Shown here: positions 35,631 to 45,150 of the stretch, in pieces
Layout: every line of letters starts with the position of its first letter
Position numbering within the stretch: the stretch's first letter is position 1
Assembly: GCA_004298675.1 (NCBI GenBank)
Contig: SCRI01000086.1
Location: 1 to 64,000, forward strand
From: a bacterium
GTDB lineage: Bacteria > Vulcanimicrobiota > Vulcanimicrobiia > Vulcanimicrobiales > SCRA01
Direction: 5' to 3'
DNA length: 64,000 nt
Made by a program: the position numbers and the translations under genes
Notes under the pieces: model-generated
What the model was told of the DNA's origin: nothing
What the model saw: only the letters and a program-made list of their open reading frames with translations
Databases searched by the model: none

Positions 35631-35828
35631 TTAGTGGAAGCGAATGAGCCGCCACGCCGTGCGTGCGCCGCGCAGCGCGTCGACGCCGAGCTCCGGCAGA
35701 CGGGCGGCGATGCGCCACGGCGGCGTGGCCGCTGCGGTTGCGGTCGAAGCCGGCGCGCTTAGCGCCGCTTCGAGCGTTGCGACGATGACGGCGGCCTCTT
35801 CGGGAGTCGGATGGCCGCTGACGATCAT
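35631..35828 (-). CDS. Acyl-CoA carboxylase epsilon-like subunit
   Basis: 65 residues. Begins MIVSGHPTPEEAAVIVATLEAAL and has a Trp-Arg-x-Ala-Ala-Arg segment (PPWRIAARLPE) after an Ala-rich linker. This is the pattern of the small epsilon subunit (AccE/PccE) best known from actinobacterial acyl-CoA carboxylases, which stabilises the alpha-beta complex. It lies between fabI (ATGA overlap) and the alpha-chain gene, in the same direction. Confidence 0.7.
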   Translation of the reverse strand: MIVSGHPTPEEAAVIVATLEAALSAPASTATAAATPPWRIAARLPELGVDALRGARTAWRLIRFH

Positions 35829-36613
35829 GCGTTGGTCTCTAGCGGTGGGATGCCCACGGCGTGGAAGCCGGCGTCGACGAAGTGCACGTCGGCGGTGATC
35901 GCCGCCGCGAGATCCGAGGCCAGATAGACGGCGGTGTTGCCGACGTCGGCTGCGGTGATGTTGCGCTTGAGCGGCGCGATCTTGGGTACCACGCCCAGGA
36001 TGTGCGAGAAACCGCCCACCTGGCGCGAGGATGCGGTCTTGATCGGTCCCGCCGAGATGGCGTTGACGCGGATGGCGCGCTCGCCCAGATCGTAGGCCAA
36101 ATAGCGCACGGCGGACTCGAGCGCAGCCTTGGCGATGCCCATGAGATTGTAGTTGGGCACGATCTCGGTGGCGCCGAGATAGGTAAGCGCCATAATGCTG
36201 GCGCCGTCGCCCAGCACGTCGACGAGCGCGCCCACCAGAGCCACCAGAGAGTACGCGGAGACGTCCAGCGTGAGGTTGAAGCCGGCGCGCGACGTTTGGT
36301 AGACTTTGCCCGCAAGGTCCTCCTTGTTGGCGTAGGCGATCGAGTGCACCAGCGTATCCAAGCCGCCCAAGCTCTCGCGCAACCGCTCGCGCAGGCGCGC
36401 AAGGTGCGCGTCGTTGGAGACGTCACACTCGATCACGGCCGCGCCGCCGCATTCGGCGGCCAGCTTCTCCACCTCGTCGCGCACGCGCTCGCCTTGATAG
36501 GTGAACGCCAGGCGCGCGCCCTGCGCGTGAAACGCTTTAGCGATCGCGTAGGCGATACTCCAGCGGTTGGCCACGCCGGTGACCAGGGCGCGTTTTCCGT
36601 CCAGCAGACCCAC
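35825..36613 (-). CDS. fabI: Enoyl-[acyl-carrier-protein] reductase FabI
   Basis: 262 residues. Atypical short-chain dehydrogenase: GKRALVTGVANRWSIAYAIAKAFHAQGA (NADH-binding with the FabI-specific GxxxxxSIA pattern), FTYQGERVRDEVEKLA, HSIAYANKEDL, the active-site Tyr-x6-Lys in NYNLMGIAKAALESAVRYLA, and NAISAGPIKT. It catalyses the last reduction of fatty-acid elongation. GTG start with GGGAG upstream. It sits inside the acyl-CoA carboxylase operon, linking malonyl/methylmalonyl-CoA supply to fatty-acid synthesis. Confidence 0.95.
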   Translation of the reverse strand: MGLLDGKRALVTGVANRWSIAYAIAKAFHAQGARLAFTYQGERVRDEVEKLAAECGGAAVIECDVSNDAHLARLRERLRESLGGLDTLVHSIAYANKEDLAGKVYQTSRAGFNLTLDVSAYSLVALVGALVDVLGDGASIMALTYLGATEIVPNYNLMGIAKAALESAVRYLAYDLGERAIRVNAISAGPIKTASSRQVGGFSHILGVVPKIAPLKRNITAADVGNTAVYLASDLAAAITADVHFVDAGFHAVGIPPLETNA

Positions 36614-36624
36614 GTTCTCCCTTT

Positions 36625-37443
36625 CTACGAGCCCTTGGGCACGTTCGTCACGTCGAAGAAATAGACGCGCTGATCGTCGGCGCAGTAGAGCCCCAAGGCT
36701 TCCAGCTGCTTGGCGCCCGCGCTGATGTTCTTCTCGAAGGCTAGGCGCATGCCCGCCGCGCCGCAGTCGACCCGCGCGAGCCAATCGTACTCACCTTCCA
36801 CGGCCAGGTCATGAGTGGAGGCCGATACGATCACCGGATCGTTATCCGACGCGCCGCCCCCGCCGGAAAGGCTCACGCCGGTCGGGTACGGCGGCGGCGG
36901 CAGCATGTCGACGCCCACGATGCGCCCGAGGAACGTCTGAAAGACGATGCTGCGGCCTTCCTGCATGCGCCACGCGTAGAGCGTGTAGCCGGGGCCGCTG
37001 CCGCTCTCCTGCGTATCGGGGGCGCCGTAGAGCGGCAGCACCGCATCGATCGGCGCGCCTAAACGGATACCGTCGGAGGTGGAGAGGATCGCCTTGCTCT
37101 TCTCCGTGAGAGCACGCTCGATGTGGATCTCGGCGGCCGTGTCGCCGGCGTAGGTCACCGCGACCTGTTCGCCGTCCTGCACGACGTATTTGACCTGACC
37201 CGCCGACGAGGGGCCGTCAACTCGTGAGGCCTTGTCGAGCTCGGCGCGCGTCGCGCCCAAATGGAACGGACCGAAGCCGACCTGGAGATTGGGATGGTAA
37301 GGCGGAGGCGTGGCGCTGCTCATCTCGTTGGGGCGATCGGCATCGTCGCCGTGCGGTTTGGCGGCGCCGGGCGAGGCGAAGGCCAGCGCGGCAGCGGCGG
37401 CGAGCACCAGCACGGGCAGGATGCGGCGAAGGGTTGTCGACAT
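36625..37443 (-). CDS. Hypothetical secreted protein
   Basis: 272 residues. Signal peptide (about 1-28, ending in GAAKP), then a linker and two alternating alpha/beta repeats that both begin with a segment like FHLGATRAELDKAS and IRLGAPIDAVLPLYGAPD. Such repeated GxxxxxVxxxxGxP motifs occur in secreted domains of unknown function with a BLIP/SmpA-like fold. The C-terminus has two Cys (RVDCGAAG, GLYCADD) that may form a disulfide. It lies 11 bases from the carboxylase beta gene and 11 bases from fabI, so it is embedded in the operon. The role is unknown. Confidence 0.65.
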   Translation of the reverse strand: MSTTLRRILPVLVLAAAAALAFASPGAAKPHGDDADRPNEMSSATPPPYHPNLQVGFGPFHLGATRAELDKASRVDGPSSAGQVKYVVQDGEQVAVTYAGDTAAEIHIERALTEKSKAILSTSDGIRLGAPIDAVLPLYGAPDTQESGSGPGYTLYAWRMQEGRSIVFQTFLGRIVGVDMLPPPPYPTGVSLSGGGGASDNDPVIVSASTHDLAVEGEYDWLARVDCGAAGMRLAFEKNISAGAKQLEALGLYCADDQRVYFFDVTNVPKGS

Positions 37444-37454
37444 ACGATGGGCTC

Positions 37455-39017
<1,563 letters not shown>

Positions 39018-39065
39018 GACGCCCGGGGTTCGGTCGCCGGGCGGAAAGCGCCTGCGTGGAACGCT

Positions 39066-39698
39066 CTAGCCGCACGGGTTACCGCTAGGTGGGGTGTAGT
39101 TGAAGCCTAGCGCGGCGGCGGTGCGTTGCCCTACCTCGAAGCTGCAATACATGATCATACCCGGCGGATCGGCGTGCGCGAAGCCCGTCTGCGCCCGTAC
39201 CATTCCCGTCGTGCCCAGCAGGGATTGAAGAACCGTGGGCACGGAGACGCCGGCCGTGAGCGATTGGCGCGTCACCGTGAAGTAGTGGAACGCCATGTAA
39301 TCCGGACCACCGAAGCCTAGGCCGGAGATCGCGCAGTTCGCTTGCGCGGCCGCGCCGTCGGGCCGCCAGTAGGGCTGCGCCGTCGGCCCGGTATTCGGAA
39401 GCGCCTGCGTCAACGCCGCCGCCGTGTCGTTCGCGACGTTGCTCGCACAGGGTAGCGGCCCCTGCGGTCCATACTGCATCGCGGCGTAGATGTTCGCAGC
39501 GCTGTAGACGCCGCCTTGCGTGTAGGAGATCATCGAGCCGTAGCGGATCGCAGATTGTGCGCGCTCGTCGAGCACGCCGTAGCGTCCGAAGTAGACGATG
39601 GAGAAGAGCGCGAGCAGCATCAGCGGCAGGAACAGCGCGGTCTCCACCAACGCCTGTCCGCGCCGTGCGCCGCCCCATGGCCTGACAGCGGCGGTCAC
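39066..39698 (-). CDS. TadE-like minor pseudopilin
   Basis: 210 residues from a GTG overlapping the upstream stop. GGARRGQALVETALFLPLML is the TadE-like prepilin signature, with Glu in the fifth position of the hydrophobic segment, followed by one membrane helix and a C-terminal domain with four Cys residues that may pair. It is a minor component of the Tad/Flp pilus. Last of five minus-strand Tad genes; the carboxylase beta gene follows 48 bases later in the same direction. Confidence 0.8.
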   Translation of the reverse strand: MTAAVRPWGGARRGQALVETALFLPLMLLALFSIVYFGRYGVLDERAQSAIRYGSMISYTQGGVYSAANIYAAMQYGPQGPLPCASNVANDTAAALTQALPNTGPTAQPYWRPDGAAAQANCAISGLGFGGPDYMAFHYFTVTRQSLTAGVSVPTVLQSLLGTTGMVRAQTGFAHADPPGMIMYCSFEVGQRTAAALGFNYTPPSGNPCG

Positions 39699-40546
39699 GA
39701 GCAGGTCACCCCGCCGGTTGGGTAGGCCGCATAGGGCTTGGTCGGTCCCGCGATCTCCCAGCTCATCTGTACCGCCATGCTGGAGAAATCGACGGAATAG
39801 GCGGGGAACGGGTAGGTTGCCCATTGCGGTTCCGCTGGCTGGTAAGGCTGCCCCGTGTTCGGATTGGTGGCGCTGGGGTGGAACGTCTCGTTGACCGCCG
39901 TCATCGTCTCCGCGCTGCGCCCCATGGCCTGGAACGAGCTGCCCGTTCCCAAGCCCAGCAGTTGCGGCACCAGCGTGGGCACGTTCTTGCAGGCCACGAC
40001 GTCGACGCTCTCGGGCGAGCCCGGGCCGGTCACGGAGTCGTCCAGCGTCGTCATGGTAAACGCGCAGTCGAAGATGGTGCAGTTGCTGCCGACCAATCCC
40101 ATCGCCTTCCACGATCCGTTCTTCTGGCCGCCTTGCGTGAAGTCGTCGGCTTGGCGCATCAGTTGCACGAGATTGGCGTAGTTGGCGGCGGCGGTGTTAT
40201 ACGCCGAAACCAGCGACTGGTAGTCTTGGTCGCATGACCGCCCCGGCGCCGGATCGCAGCCTCCCACGCCGTTGATCGTGTCGAGAATAGCTTGATTGAG
40301 GTAGCGCAGGCGGACCTCGTCGACGGAGGCCGCGTACATCATGGTGCTGAGCTCGTTGTACATGTTGGCGTCGGTCGAGATGGCGGCCGACGCGGCGCTG
40401 TCGGCCGCGTTTTGCGCGCGCAGCTCCCAGCGCACCGTGTTGGTGTAATTGGCTACGAAGAAGACTAGCGTGAGGCCCAACACGGTGGCGATGACCCAGA
40501 AGGGGAAGGTCTGTCCGCGCCTGGCGCCTCCAAGCATCAGCGGCAT
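39695..40546 (-). CDS. TadG/TadE-like pilus protein
   Basis: 283 residues. The N-terminus GGARRGQTFPFWVIATVLGLTLVFFVANYTNTV is a prepilin-like membrane segment with RGQ before the hydrophobic helix, but the usual Glu is replaced. The Asn-Ala-Ala-Asp-Ser-Ala-Ala pattern (RAQNAADSAASAAIS) after the helix is typical of TadG N-termini. The rest is an exported domain with three Cys pairs. The start ATG has GGGGAG at 7 bases. It overlaps both neighbours on the same strand. Confidence 0.72.
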   Translation of the reverse strand: MPLMLGGARRGQTFPFWVIATVLGLTLVFFVANYTNTVRWELRAQNAADSAASAAISTDANMYNELSTMMYAASVDEVRLRYLNQAILDTINGVGGCDPAPGRSCDQDYQSLVSAYNTAAANYANLVQLMRQADDFTQGGQKNGSWKAMGLVGSNCTIFDCAFTMTTLDDSVTGPGSPESVDVVACKNVPTLVPQLLGLGTGSSFQAMGRSAETMTAVNETFHPSATNPNTGQPYQPAEPQWATYPFPAYSVDFSSMAVQMSWEIAGPTKPYAAYPTGGVTCS

Positions 40547-41256
40547 AGGTGGCTCCCCTGGTCCCACTGGTAGATGGCGTACTCGGAGCTCTGGTGGTTG
40601 CTGGGATCCCAGAGCGAGCCCTCGCCGCCCTGCGGCCGTTGCGCCGGGAAGCCTACCGACGAGTAGTAGTTCGAGTGGCAGACCCACTCGGTGAAGCGGC
40701 CGTTGATGCCCTGCTGGCCGTTAGTCTGCACGGACACGCCCTGCGCGACGTAGAGCTGATAGCTTTGCTGCGAGGGGCAGAGCGTAGAGGTTTGGTATGG
40801 CAGTGCGGGCGTGGCGCAGTAGTTCGAGAGGCCGGCCGTGATGGAGAACGTGTACGGCGCCGTGGCGCCCGGCGTGGCCTGCGCAATCGGTTCGACGGCG
40901 CGCGCCGCGAGGGAGATCGTGGAAGGTGCACCAGGCACTGGCAGGCCGTCGGTCGTTTGAACGAGGCTGCCGGAGACGCTGGTACCGGTGGTGGTGAGGT
41001 TGAGACGTGAGGTCTGGACGTGCGGGAAGACGGCTTGGATGACGCTTGTCGCGTAGGATTGATCGGCGGCCAGTGAGCTCTGCGGGTTCTGCGCCACCGT
41101 GTGTGCGGCGATGTAGGCGGAGGCATCGCTCTGCGTCTGGAGGTAGGCCACCAGCGCCAGGCGGATCGCGCCGAAGAGAATCAGCATCGTGAAGCCGATC
41201 GTCAGCACCGTCTCCGGAATGGCTACGCCGCGGCGGGCGATGCCGGTCGCGGTCAT
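40537..41256 (-). CDS. TadE-like minor pseudopilin
   Basis: 239 residues. The N-terminus MTATGIARRGVAIPETVLTIGFTMLI carries a prepilin-type site (RRG, then a hydrophobic helix with Glu at +5), then an exported Ser/Thr/Ala-rich domain with Cys residues towards the end. Its ATG overlaps the stop of the Flp pilin gene (ATGA). A structural or assembly protein of the Tad pilus. Confidence 0.75.
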   Translation of the reverse strand: MTATGIARRGVAIPETVLTIGFTMLILFGAIRLALVAYLQTQSDASAYIAAHTVAQNPQSSLAADQSYATSVIQAVFPHVQTSRLNLTTTGTSVSGSLVQTTDGLPVPGAPSTISLAARAVEPIAQATPGATAPYTFSITAGLSNYCATPALPYQTSTLCPSQQSYQLYVAQGVSVQTNGQQGINGRFTEWVCHSNYYSSVGFPAQRPQGGEGSLWDPSNHQSSEYAIYQWDQGSHLCR

Positions 41257-41447
41257 CGCGGGCTTACCGCCAGATTCGAGAGGTTCTGATTGGTCGAGCC
41301 CAGTTGGGCACCGGCCTCGTGCCCGATCGTCGCCATGGTCGCGAGCATCCCCAGGGCCAAGGCGGCGGCAATGATCGCATACTCGGGCAGGGCGTTGGCC
41401 GCCTCGTCCTTGAGTACTGCCCGCAATACCGCGATCATCGTACGCAT
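41253..41447 (-). CDS. flp: Flp-family type IVb pilin
   Basis: 64 residues. A short cytoplasmic leader MRTMIAVLRAVLKDEAANA precedes LPEYAIIAAALALGMLATMA: a prepilin-peptidase site with the Glu-Tyr pair typical of Flp pilins. The mature protein would be about 45 residues with one helix. The ATG at 41447 is preferred over one ten codons upstream because the leader then has the usual length. It lies 39 bases downstream of the secretin gene, and a second Flp gene is on the other side of the divergent region (43600). Confidence 0.85.
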   Translation of the reverse strand: MRTMIAVLRAVLKDEAANALPEYAIIAAALALGMLATMATIGHEAGAQLGSTNQNLSNLAVSPR

Positions 41448-41486
41448 CACTATAGGGTCGCGCTCGCCCGGCCGCATTGACGGCTG

Positions 41487-42905
41487 TCACCTCGTGACGA
41501 TTTCCGGCGTCATGACGAAGACGACGTCGGAGTCGTCGGCCTGGTAGCGCGTGGAGCGGAACAGCTTGCCGAGGATGGGGAGGTCGCCCAGCAGGGGCAC
41601 GCGCTGGATGTTGCGCTGCTCGACGCGCCGGAGCAGGCCACCCATGATGATGCTCTGTCCGGGCTGGGTGATGACCTCCGTGGAGAGCCGGCTGGTCTTG
41701 AGCGCGGGGATCGTGAAGCCGCTGATCTGTACCCCGTCCTGGAAGTCGAGCTCGGAGACCTCGGGGGCCACCTTCGTGTCGACGTCACCGTTACCCAGCA
41801 GCGTCGGCGTCACGTTGAGCTTGACGCCGAAGTCCTTGTAGGTCACACTCACTTGCCCCAGGCCCGTGGAGAACGGGATCGGGATCTCTCCGCCTACCAG
41901 GAAGGTTGCGTCGTGGCCCGGCATGGCCACGAGGTCCGGCGACGAGAGGATGCGGCCATGTCCGCTGGAGAGCAGCAGATCCAACGTCGGCGCGAGGAAG
42001 GCGGTGCGGAAGAAGGCTCCGATGTTGAACGCCTTGCCCGGCGTGCCCACCTGCTGCGGGTTCTCCACGATGGGGTAGAACGGCGGCGTGAAGATCAGGC
42101 CCTGCTGCGTCTCCACGCCTGCCTGCAGACGGATACCGAGCTGATTCAACGCGGTGCGGTCGAGCTCGAGCACGTAGACCTTCACGTCGATTTGGCTCAC
42201 GCTCTCGACGTTGAGCCGATCCACGACCTTGCCGTCCACGGCCAGGTAGGGCCCTGCCAGACCATGCACGTCGTCGAGCACGCGCTGCGCGGTGGTGCGA
42301 TCGGAAACCGAACCGCTGACGATGAGGTTGCCCTTCGCGTCGCGGTCGACACGCACGCCCTTCGCGCCCGGAATCGCTGCCAGCCGCGCGCCCAAGCCGC
42401 CCATGGGATTGGAGACCGTCACCACGTTGACGACGGTGTCGTGGTCGCTTTCGAAGACCTTGGAGAAGCGCGCGAGGGTGTCGTCCAGTTGCTGCAGGCT
42501 AGCCTCGTCGGGGACGCTCCCGCGCAGGACGAGGGAGTGCTGGAACGTGACGATGGAGACGTCGCGGGCGGCGATGCTGCTGCGCAGCACCTTGACGATC
42601 TCCTCGAGACTCTGCTCGGAGACGGCGACGTCGTACGCCACCCGCGCGCCGCCTTCCCAGATGATGAGCGTGGTATGTCCGGGTGCCTTCGCGTTGACGA
42701 TGACTTGCGAGGTTCCCACCGGCACCACGCCGGCGATCCGGCCGTCGCCTACCGCCACGCGCGAGAGATTGGGGGTGGAGATCACCGTCGACTGACCCGA
42801 CTGTAGCGAGATCGTCGCCGCGGGCATGGCGGCACCGTAGGCGCCCGTCTGCGTCAGTGACAGCAGGAACGCGGCGATCCAAGAAGTGATCCGCTTGCCT
42901 CTCAT
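41487..42905 (-). CDS. Tad-type outer-membrane secretin (RcpA/CpaC)
   Basis: 472 residues. Signal peptide (about 1-25), N-terminal pilus-assembly domain (GQSTVISTPNLSRVAVGDGRIAGVVPVG, VNAKAPGHTTLIIWEGG), a BON-like/N1 region, and the secretin domain: VKVYVLELDRTALNQLGI, ILSSPDLVAMPGHDATFLVGGEIPIP, VTYKDFGVKLNVTPTLL and QSIIMGGLLRR with VPLLGDLPILGKLFR, all secretin signatures. It forms the outer-membrane channel of the Flp pilus. AGGAGG precedes the ATG. First of the leftward Tad genes and divergent from the rightward set. Confidence 0.92.
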   Translation of the reverse strand: MRGKRITSWIAAFLLSLTQTGAYGAAMPAATISLQSGQSTVISTPNLSRVAVGDGRIAGVVPVGTSQVIVNAKAPGHTTLIIWEGGARVAYDVAVSEQSLEEIVKVLRSSIAARDVSIVTFQHSLVLRGSVPDEASLQQLDDTLARFSKVFESDHDTVVNVVTVSNPMGGLGARLAAIPGAKGVRVDRDAKGNLIVSGSVSDRTTAQRVLDDVHGLAGPYLAVDGKVVDRLNVESVSQIDVKVYVLELDRTALNQLGIRLQAGVETQQGLIFTPPFYPIVENPQQVGTPGKAFNIGAFFRTAFLAPTLDLLLSSGHGRILSSPDLVAMPGHDATFLVGGEIPIPFSTGLGQVSVTYKDFGVKLNVTPTLLGNGDVDTKVAPEVSELDFQDGVQISGFTIPALKTSRLSTEVITQPGQSIIMGGLLRRVEQRNIQRVPLLGDLPILGKLFRSTRYQADDSDVVFVMTPEIVTR

Positions 42906-43035
42906 GCCGAGATGCCTCCTTGCGGCGTGGTACGACGCGCCAGGCGCGATCGTGGCCTTCCATACATCGGCGCGGAGGCCACAAACCATAACCGGGAGCC
43001 TGCAGACGGGCAGCGGTGTGCGCCCCTTCACGCCC

Positions 43036-43059
43036 GCGGCGTTAATCGGTTAACGCCGC
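43036..43059. repeat. Perfect inverted repeat in the Tad divergent promoter region
   Basis: GCGGCGTTAA - TCGG - TTAACGCCGC: a 10-bp perfect stem with a 4-base loop, followed on the plus strand by CTAAATTTT. It lies 130 bases from the secretin start and 86 bases from the first rightward gene. It could be a regulator operator shared by the two Tad operons or an RNA hairpin. Confidence 0.6.
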
Positions 43060-43144
43060 CTAAATTTTGGCGTTGCGGACTAGCGGCGGCGCGAATGCGT
43101 CCGATACTGTTGGTGCATCGATCGCACGGAGGTGTACGACCGGC

Positions 43145-43570
43145 ATGTTCTCGACACGTCGTCTGCTAGGGAGCCTGATCGCGGTACTGCTGCTGAGTGC
43201 GGCACCGCCGCAGCAGGCGCGCGCGGCTACCGCCGCGCTCACGCTGCAGGCGGAGCCCGTCGTGGGCACGCAGGCCGTGCGCGTCCACGGAACGGCCCCG
43301 GCTGCGGGCGCCGTGACGATCGCGCTCTACGCGACCATCTCACAAGAACTGCCCACGGTGTTCCTCGCCAGCCGTACGCTGGCGGTGGATTCCAGCGGGC
43401 GCTTTGACGCGGAGATGCGGACTGCGCCGGCCTACGTGCCGGGCAGTCTGCTCACCGTCGTCGCCTCGTCTACTCCCGGCGCGCAACAGGCCCAGACGAC
43501 GCTGGTGCTGCAGCCGCCCAACACCTCGCTCTCCGTTCCGGTGGAGTCGGCAACGCGGAGCGATCCTTGA
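43145..43570 (+). CDS. Hypothetical secreted beta-rich protein of the Tad locus
   Basis: 141 residues. Signal peptide (about 1-28, ending QARAAT), then an Ig-like beta sandwich pattern (LTLQAEPVVGTQAVRVHGTA, VTIALYATISQELP, RTLAVDSSGRFDAEM, LLTVVASSTPGAQQ). GGAGGTG lies 10 bases before the ATG. First gene of the rightward Tad operon, 29 bases before the Flp pilin. Possibly a surface or periplasmic accessory of the pilus; no family is recognised. Confidence 0.7.
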   Translation: MFSTRRLLGSLIAVLLLSAAPPQQARAATAALTLQAEPVVGTQAVRVHGTAPAAGAVTIALYATISQELPTVFLASRTLAVDSSGRFDAEMRTAPAYVPGSLLTVVASSTPGAQQAQTTLVLQPPNTSLSVPVESATRSDP

Positions 43571-43599
43571 TGCTCATCCATGCTGACAAAGGAGCTTCC

Positions 43600-43764
43600 A
43601 TGCTGAAACAATTCGCCGGCGTTCTCCGTGACGATCAGGGCCAGGGCCTGGTGGAGTACGCATTGATCCTCGCGCTCATCGCGGTGGTGGCCATCGCCGT
43701 GCTCAAACTCATCGGCACCAACGCCACCAACAAGCTGAACCAAGCCGCGACCAACCTTCAGTAA
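43600..43764 (+). CDS. flp: Flp-family type IVb pilin (second copy)
   Basis: 54 residues: leader MLKQFAGVLRDDQGQG followed by LVEYALILALIAVVAIAVLKLIGT, the canonical Flp prepilin site (Gly, then a hydrophobic helix with Glu-Tyr). AAAGGAG lies 5-6 bases before the ATG. It is closer to the Flp consensus than the copy at 41253 and is probably the major pilin. The prepilin peptidase gene follows. Confidence 0.92.
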   Translation: MLKQFAGVLRDDQGQGLVEYALILALIAVVAIAVLKLIGTNATNKLNQAATNLQ

Positions 43765-43774
43765 CTCGACGCTC

Positions 43775-44302
43775 GTGTCCGTGATGCTCTGGGCGGTGGC
43801 GGCGGTGGCGGTAACCGTCGCCGTCGTCACCGACGTCCGCTCCCGCCGCATTCCGAATTGGCTCACCGCCGGCCTCACGCTGGCGGCGCTGGTGTTGACG
43901 GCATTCGCCGGCATCCACAGCCTGCTGGTTGCGCTCGCGACGATGTCCGTCACGTTCGTACTCGGCACGCTAGCCTTTGCCTGCGGCTGGCTCGGTGGTG
44001 GTGACGTCAAGCTCATAGCCGCGCTTGGCGCGGTACTGGGCTGGCCCGATACCGCCGCGCTCTTGCTCTACACCGCGATCGGCGGCGGACTGTTAGCACT
44101 GATCGTGGCGGGTGCCGCCGGGCGCTTGGGGTCCACGCTGCGCGCGACCTTCGCACTCGCGTTGCCGCTGCTGTATCCGGGCGTCGCCGCGACGGCTCCA
44201 ACTGAGGGTGTGAAGTTGCCTTATGCCGTGGCCATTGCGTTCGGCACGCTCTGCGTCGCGGTCTCCCACACTTACGTGCCGATGCTGAGGCTCGCGTTAT
44301 GA
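43775..44302 (+). CDS. Prepilin peptidase TadV/CpaA (A24 family)
   Basis: 175 residues, six hydrophobic helices. The two catalytic aspartates are visible in VVTDVRSRRIPNWLT (near residue 20) and in the GxGD-type motif GWLGGGDVKLIAALGA. It cleaves the leader of Flp prepilins at the inner membrane. GTG start; the stop overlaps the cpaB ATG (ATGA). A second A24 protein is encoded at the end of the operon. Confidence 0.88.
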   Translation: MSVMLWAVAAVAVTVAVVTDVRSRRIPNWLTAGLTLAALVLTAFAGIHSLLVALATMSVTFVLGTLAFACGWLGGGDVKLIAALGAVLGWPDTAALLLYTAIGGGLLALIVAGAAGRLGSTLRATFALALPLLYPGVAATAPTEGVKLPYAVAIAFGTLCVAVSHTYVPMLRLAL

Positions 44303-45150
44303 ACTCGCGTCGCACCACACTGTTGATCGCCGTCCTGCTGGCACTGGGCACAGGCTGGCTGACGTTGAACTACCTCACCTCGCTGCAGAAGGCTGCGGCG
44401 CCGCAAGCGGTGCCGCGCAAAGTGATCGTGGCCGTGGAGAGCATCCCGGCACGCGCCACCATCACCGCCGCGATGGTGCGCGAAACCACGAAACCCAGCA
44501 CGCAGGTAGAGCCCAATGCCGTTGGCGAGGGGCGACAAGCCATCGGCGCGCTCGCGTTGATCGGTATCCCCGCCGGCACCACGATCACCAGCTCCATGAT
44601 CGGACGCCCCAGTGACGTGGGATTGACCGTGCGATTGCAGCCGGGGATGCGGGCCGTCTCGATCGCGGTCGATCAAGTGAAGGATGTCTCCGGGCTGATG
44701 CAGCCCGGCGACCGCGTTGACGTCATCGCCATCGTTCCCCGCCTGGGCAACCACGATCCACAGGCGCGGACGATTCTGCGCGGCGTGCTGGTGCTGGCGC
44801 TCGGCAGCGCCTTGGAGACGGCCGGCGCCACGCCCGCGCCGGGTACCCAGGGCTCCACCACGGTGACGCTGGCGGTCACGCCCAAGCAGGCCGACCTGCT
44901 GGCCGTTGCCGATGCCAACACGACCCTGCGGCTGGCGCTGCGCTCGCCGCGTGAGCCCCTGCACTCCGTACCCACCGAGGCGCTCGACCTCGACCTGCCG
45001 GAGACCGCGGCCGCGGCCCCAGCCCGCGTCGACCCCGCGCGCCCTGCCGGTGCCGCGGCCCCACGCCGCGCGGACGGACTCGTGACGGTGGTCGAGGGCG
45101 ATCAGGTTCTGCAAACCGGTCGCGGCGATCGCGGCGTCTACGCGCGATGA
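44299..45150 (+). CDS. cpaB: Flp pilus assembly protein CpaB (RcpC)
   Basis: 283 residues. One N-terminal membrane helix, then a SAF domain (KVIVAVESIPARATITAAMVR, with QAIGALALIGIPAGTTITSSM) followed by GLTVRLQPGMRAVSIAVDQVKDVSGLMQPGDRVDVI, the RcpC/CpaB domain. It is a periplasmic assembly factor that works with the secretin. It ends in a Pro/Ala/Arg-rich tail. Its stop overlaps the start of the TadZ-TadA fusion gene. Confidence 0.88.
   Translation: MNSRRTTLLIAVLLALGTGWLTLNYLTSLQKAAAPQAVPRKVIVAVESIPARATITAAMVRETTKPSTQVEPNAVGEGRQAIGALALIGIPAGTTITSSMIGRPSDVGLTVRLQPGMRAVSIAVDQVKDVSGLMQPGDRVDVIAIVPRLGNHDPQARTILRGVLVLALGSALETAGATPAPGTQGSTTVTLAVTPKQADLLAVADANTTLRLALRSPREPLHSVPTEALDLDLPETAAAAPARVDPARPAGAAAPRRADGLVTVVEGDQVLQTGRGDRGVYAR

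Noticed and set aside
41853-42806. 317-codon plus-strand frame opposite the secretin
   Set aside because: The secretin motifs on the other strand are unambiguous.
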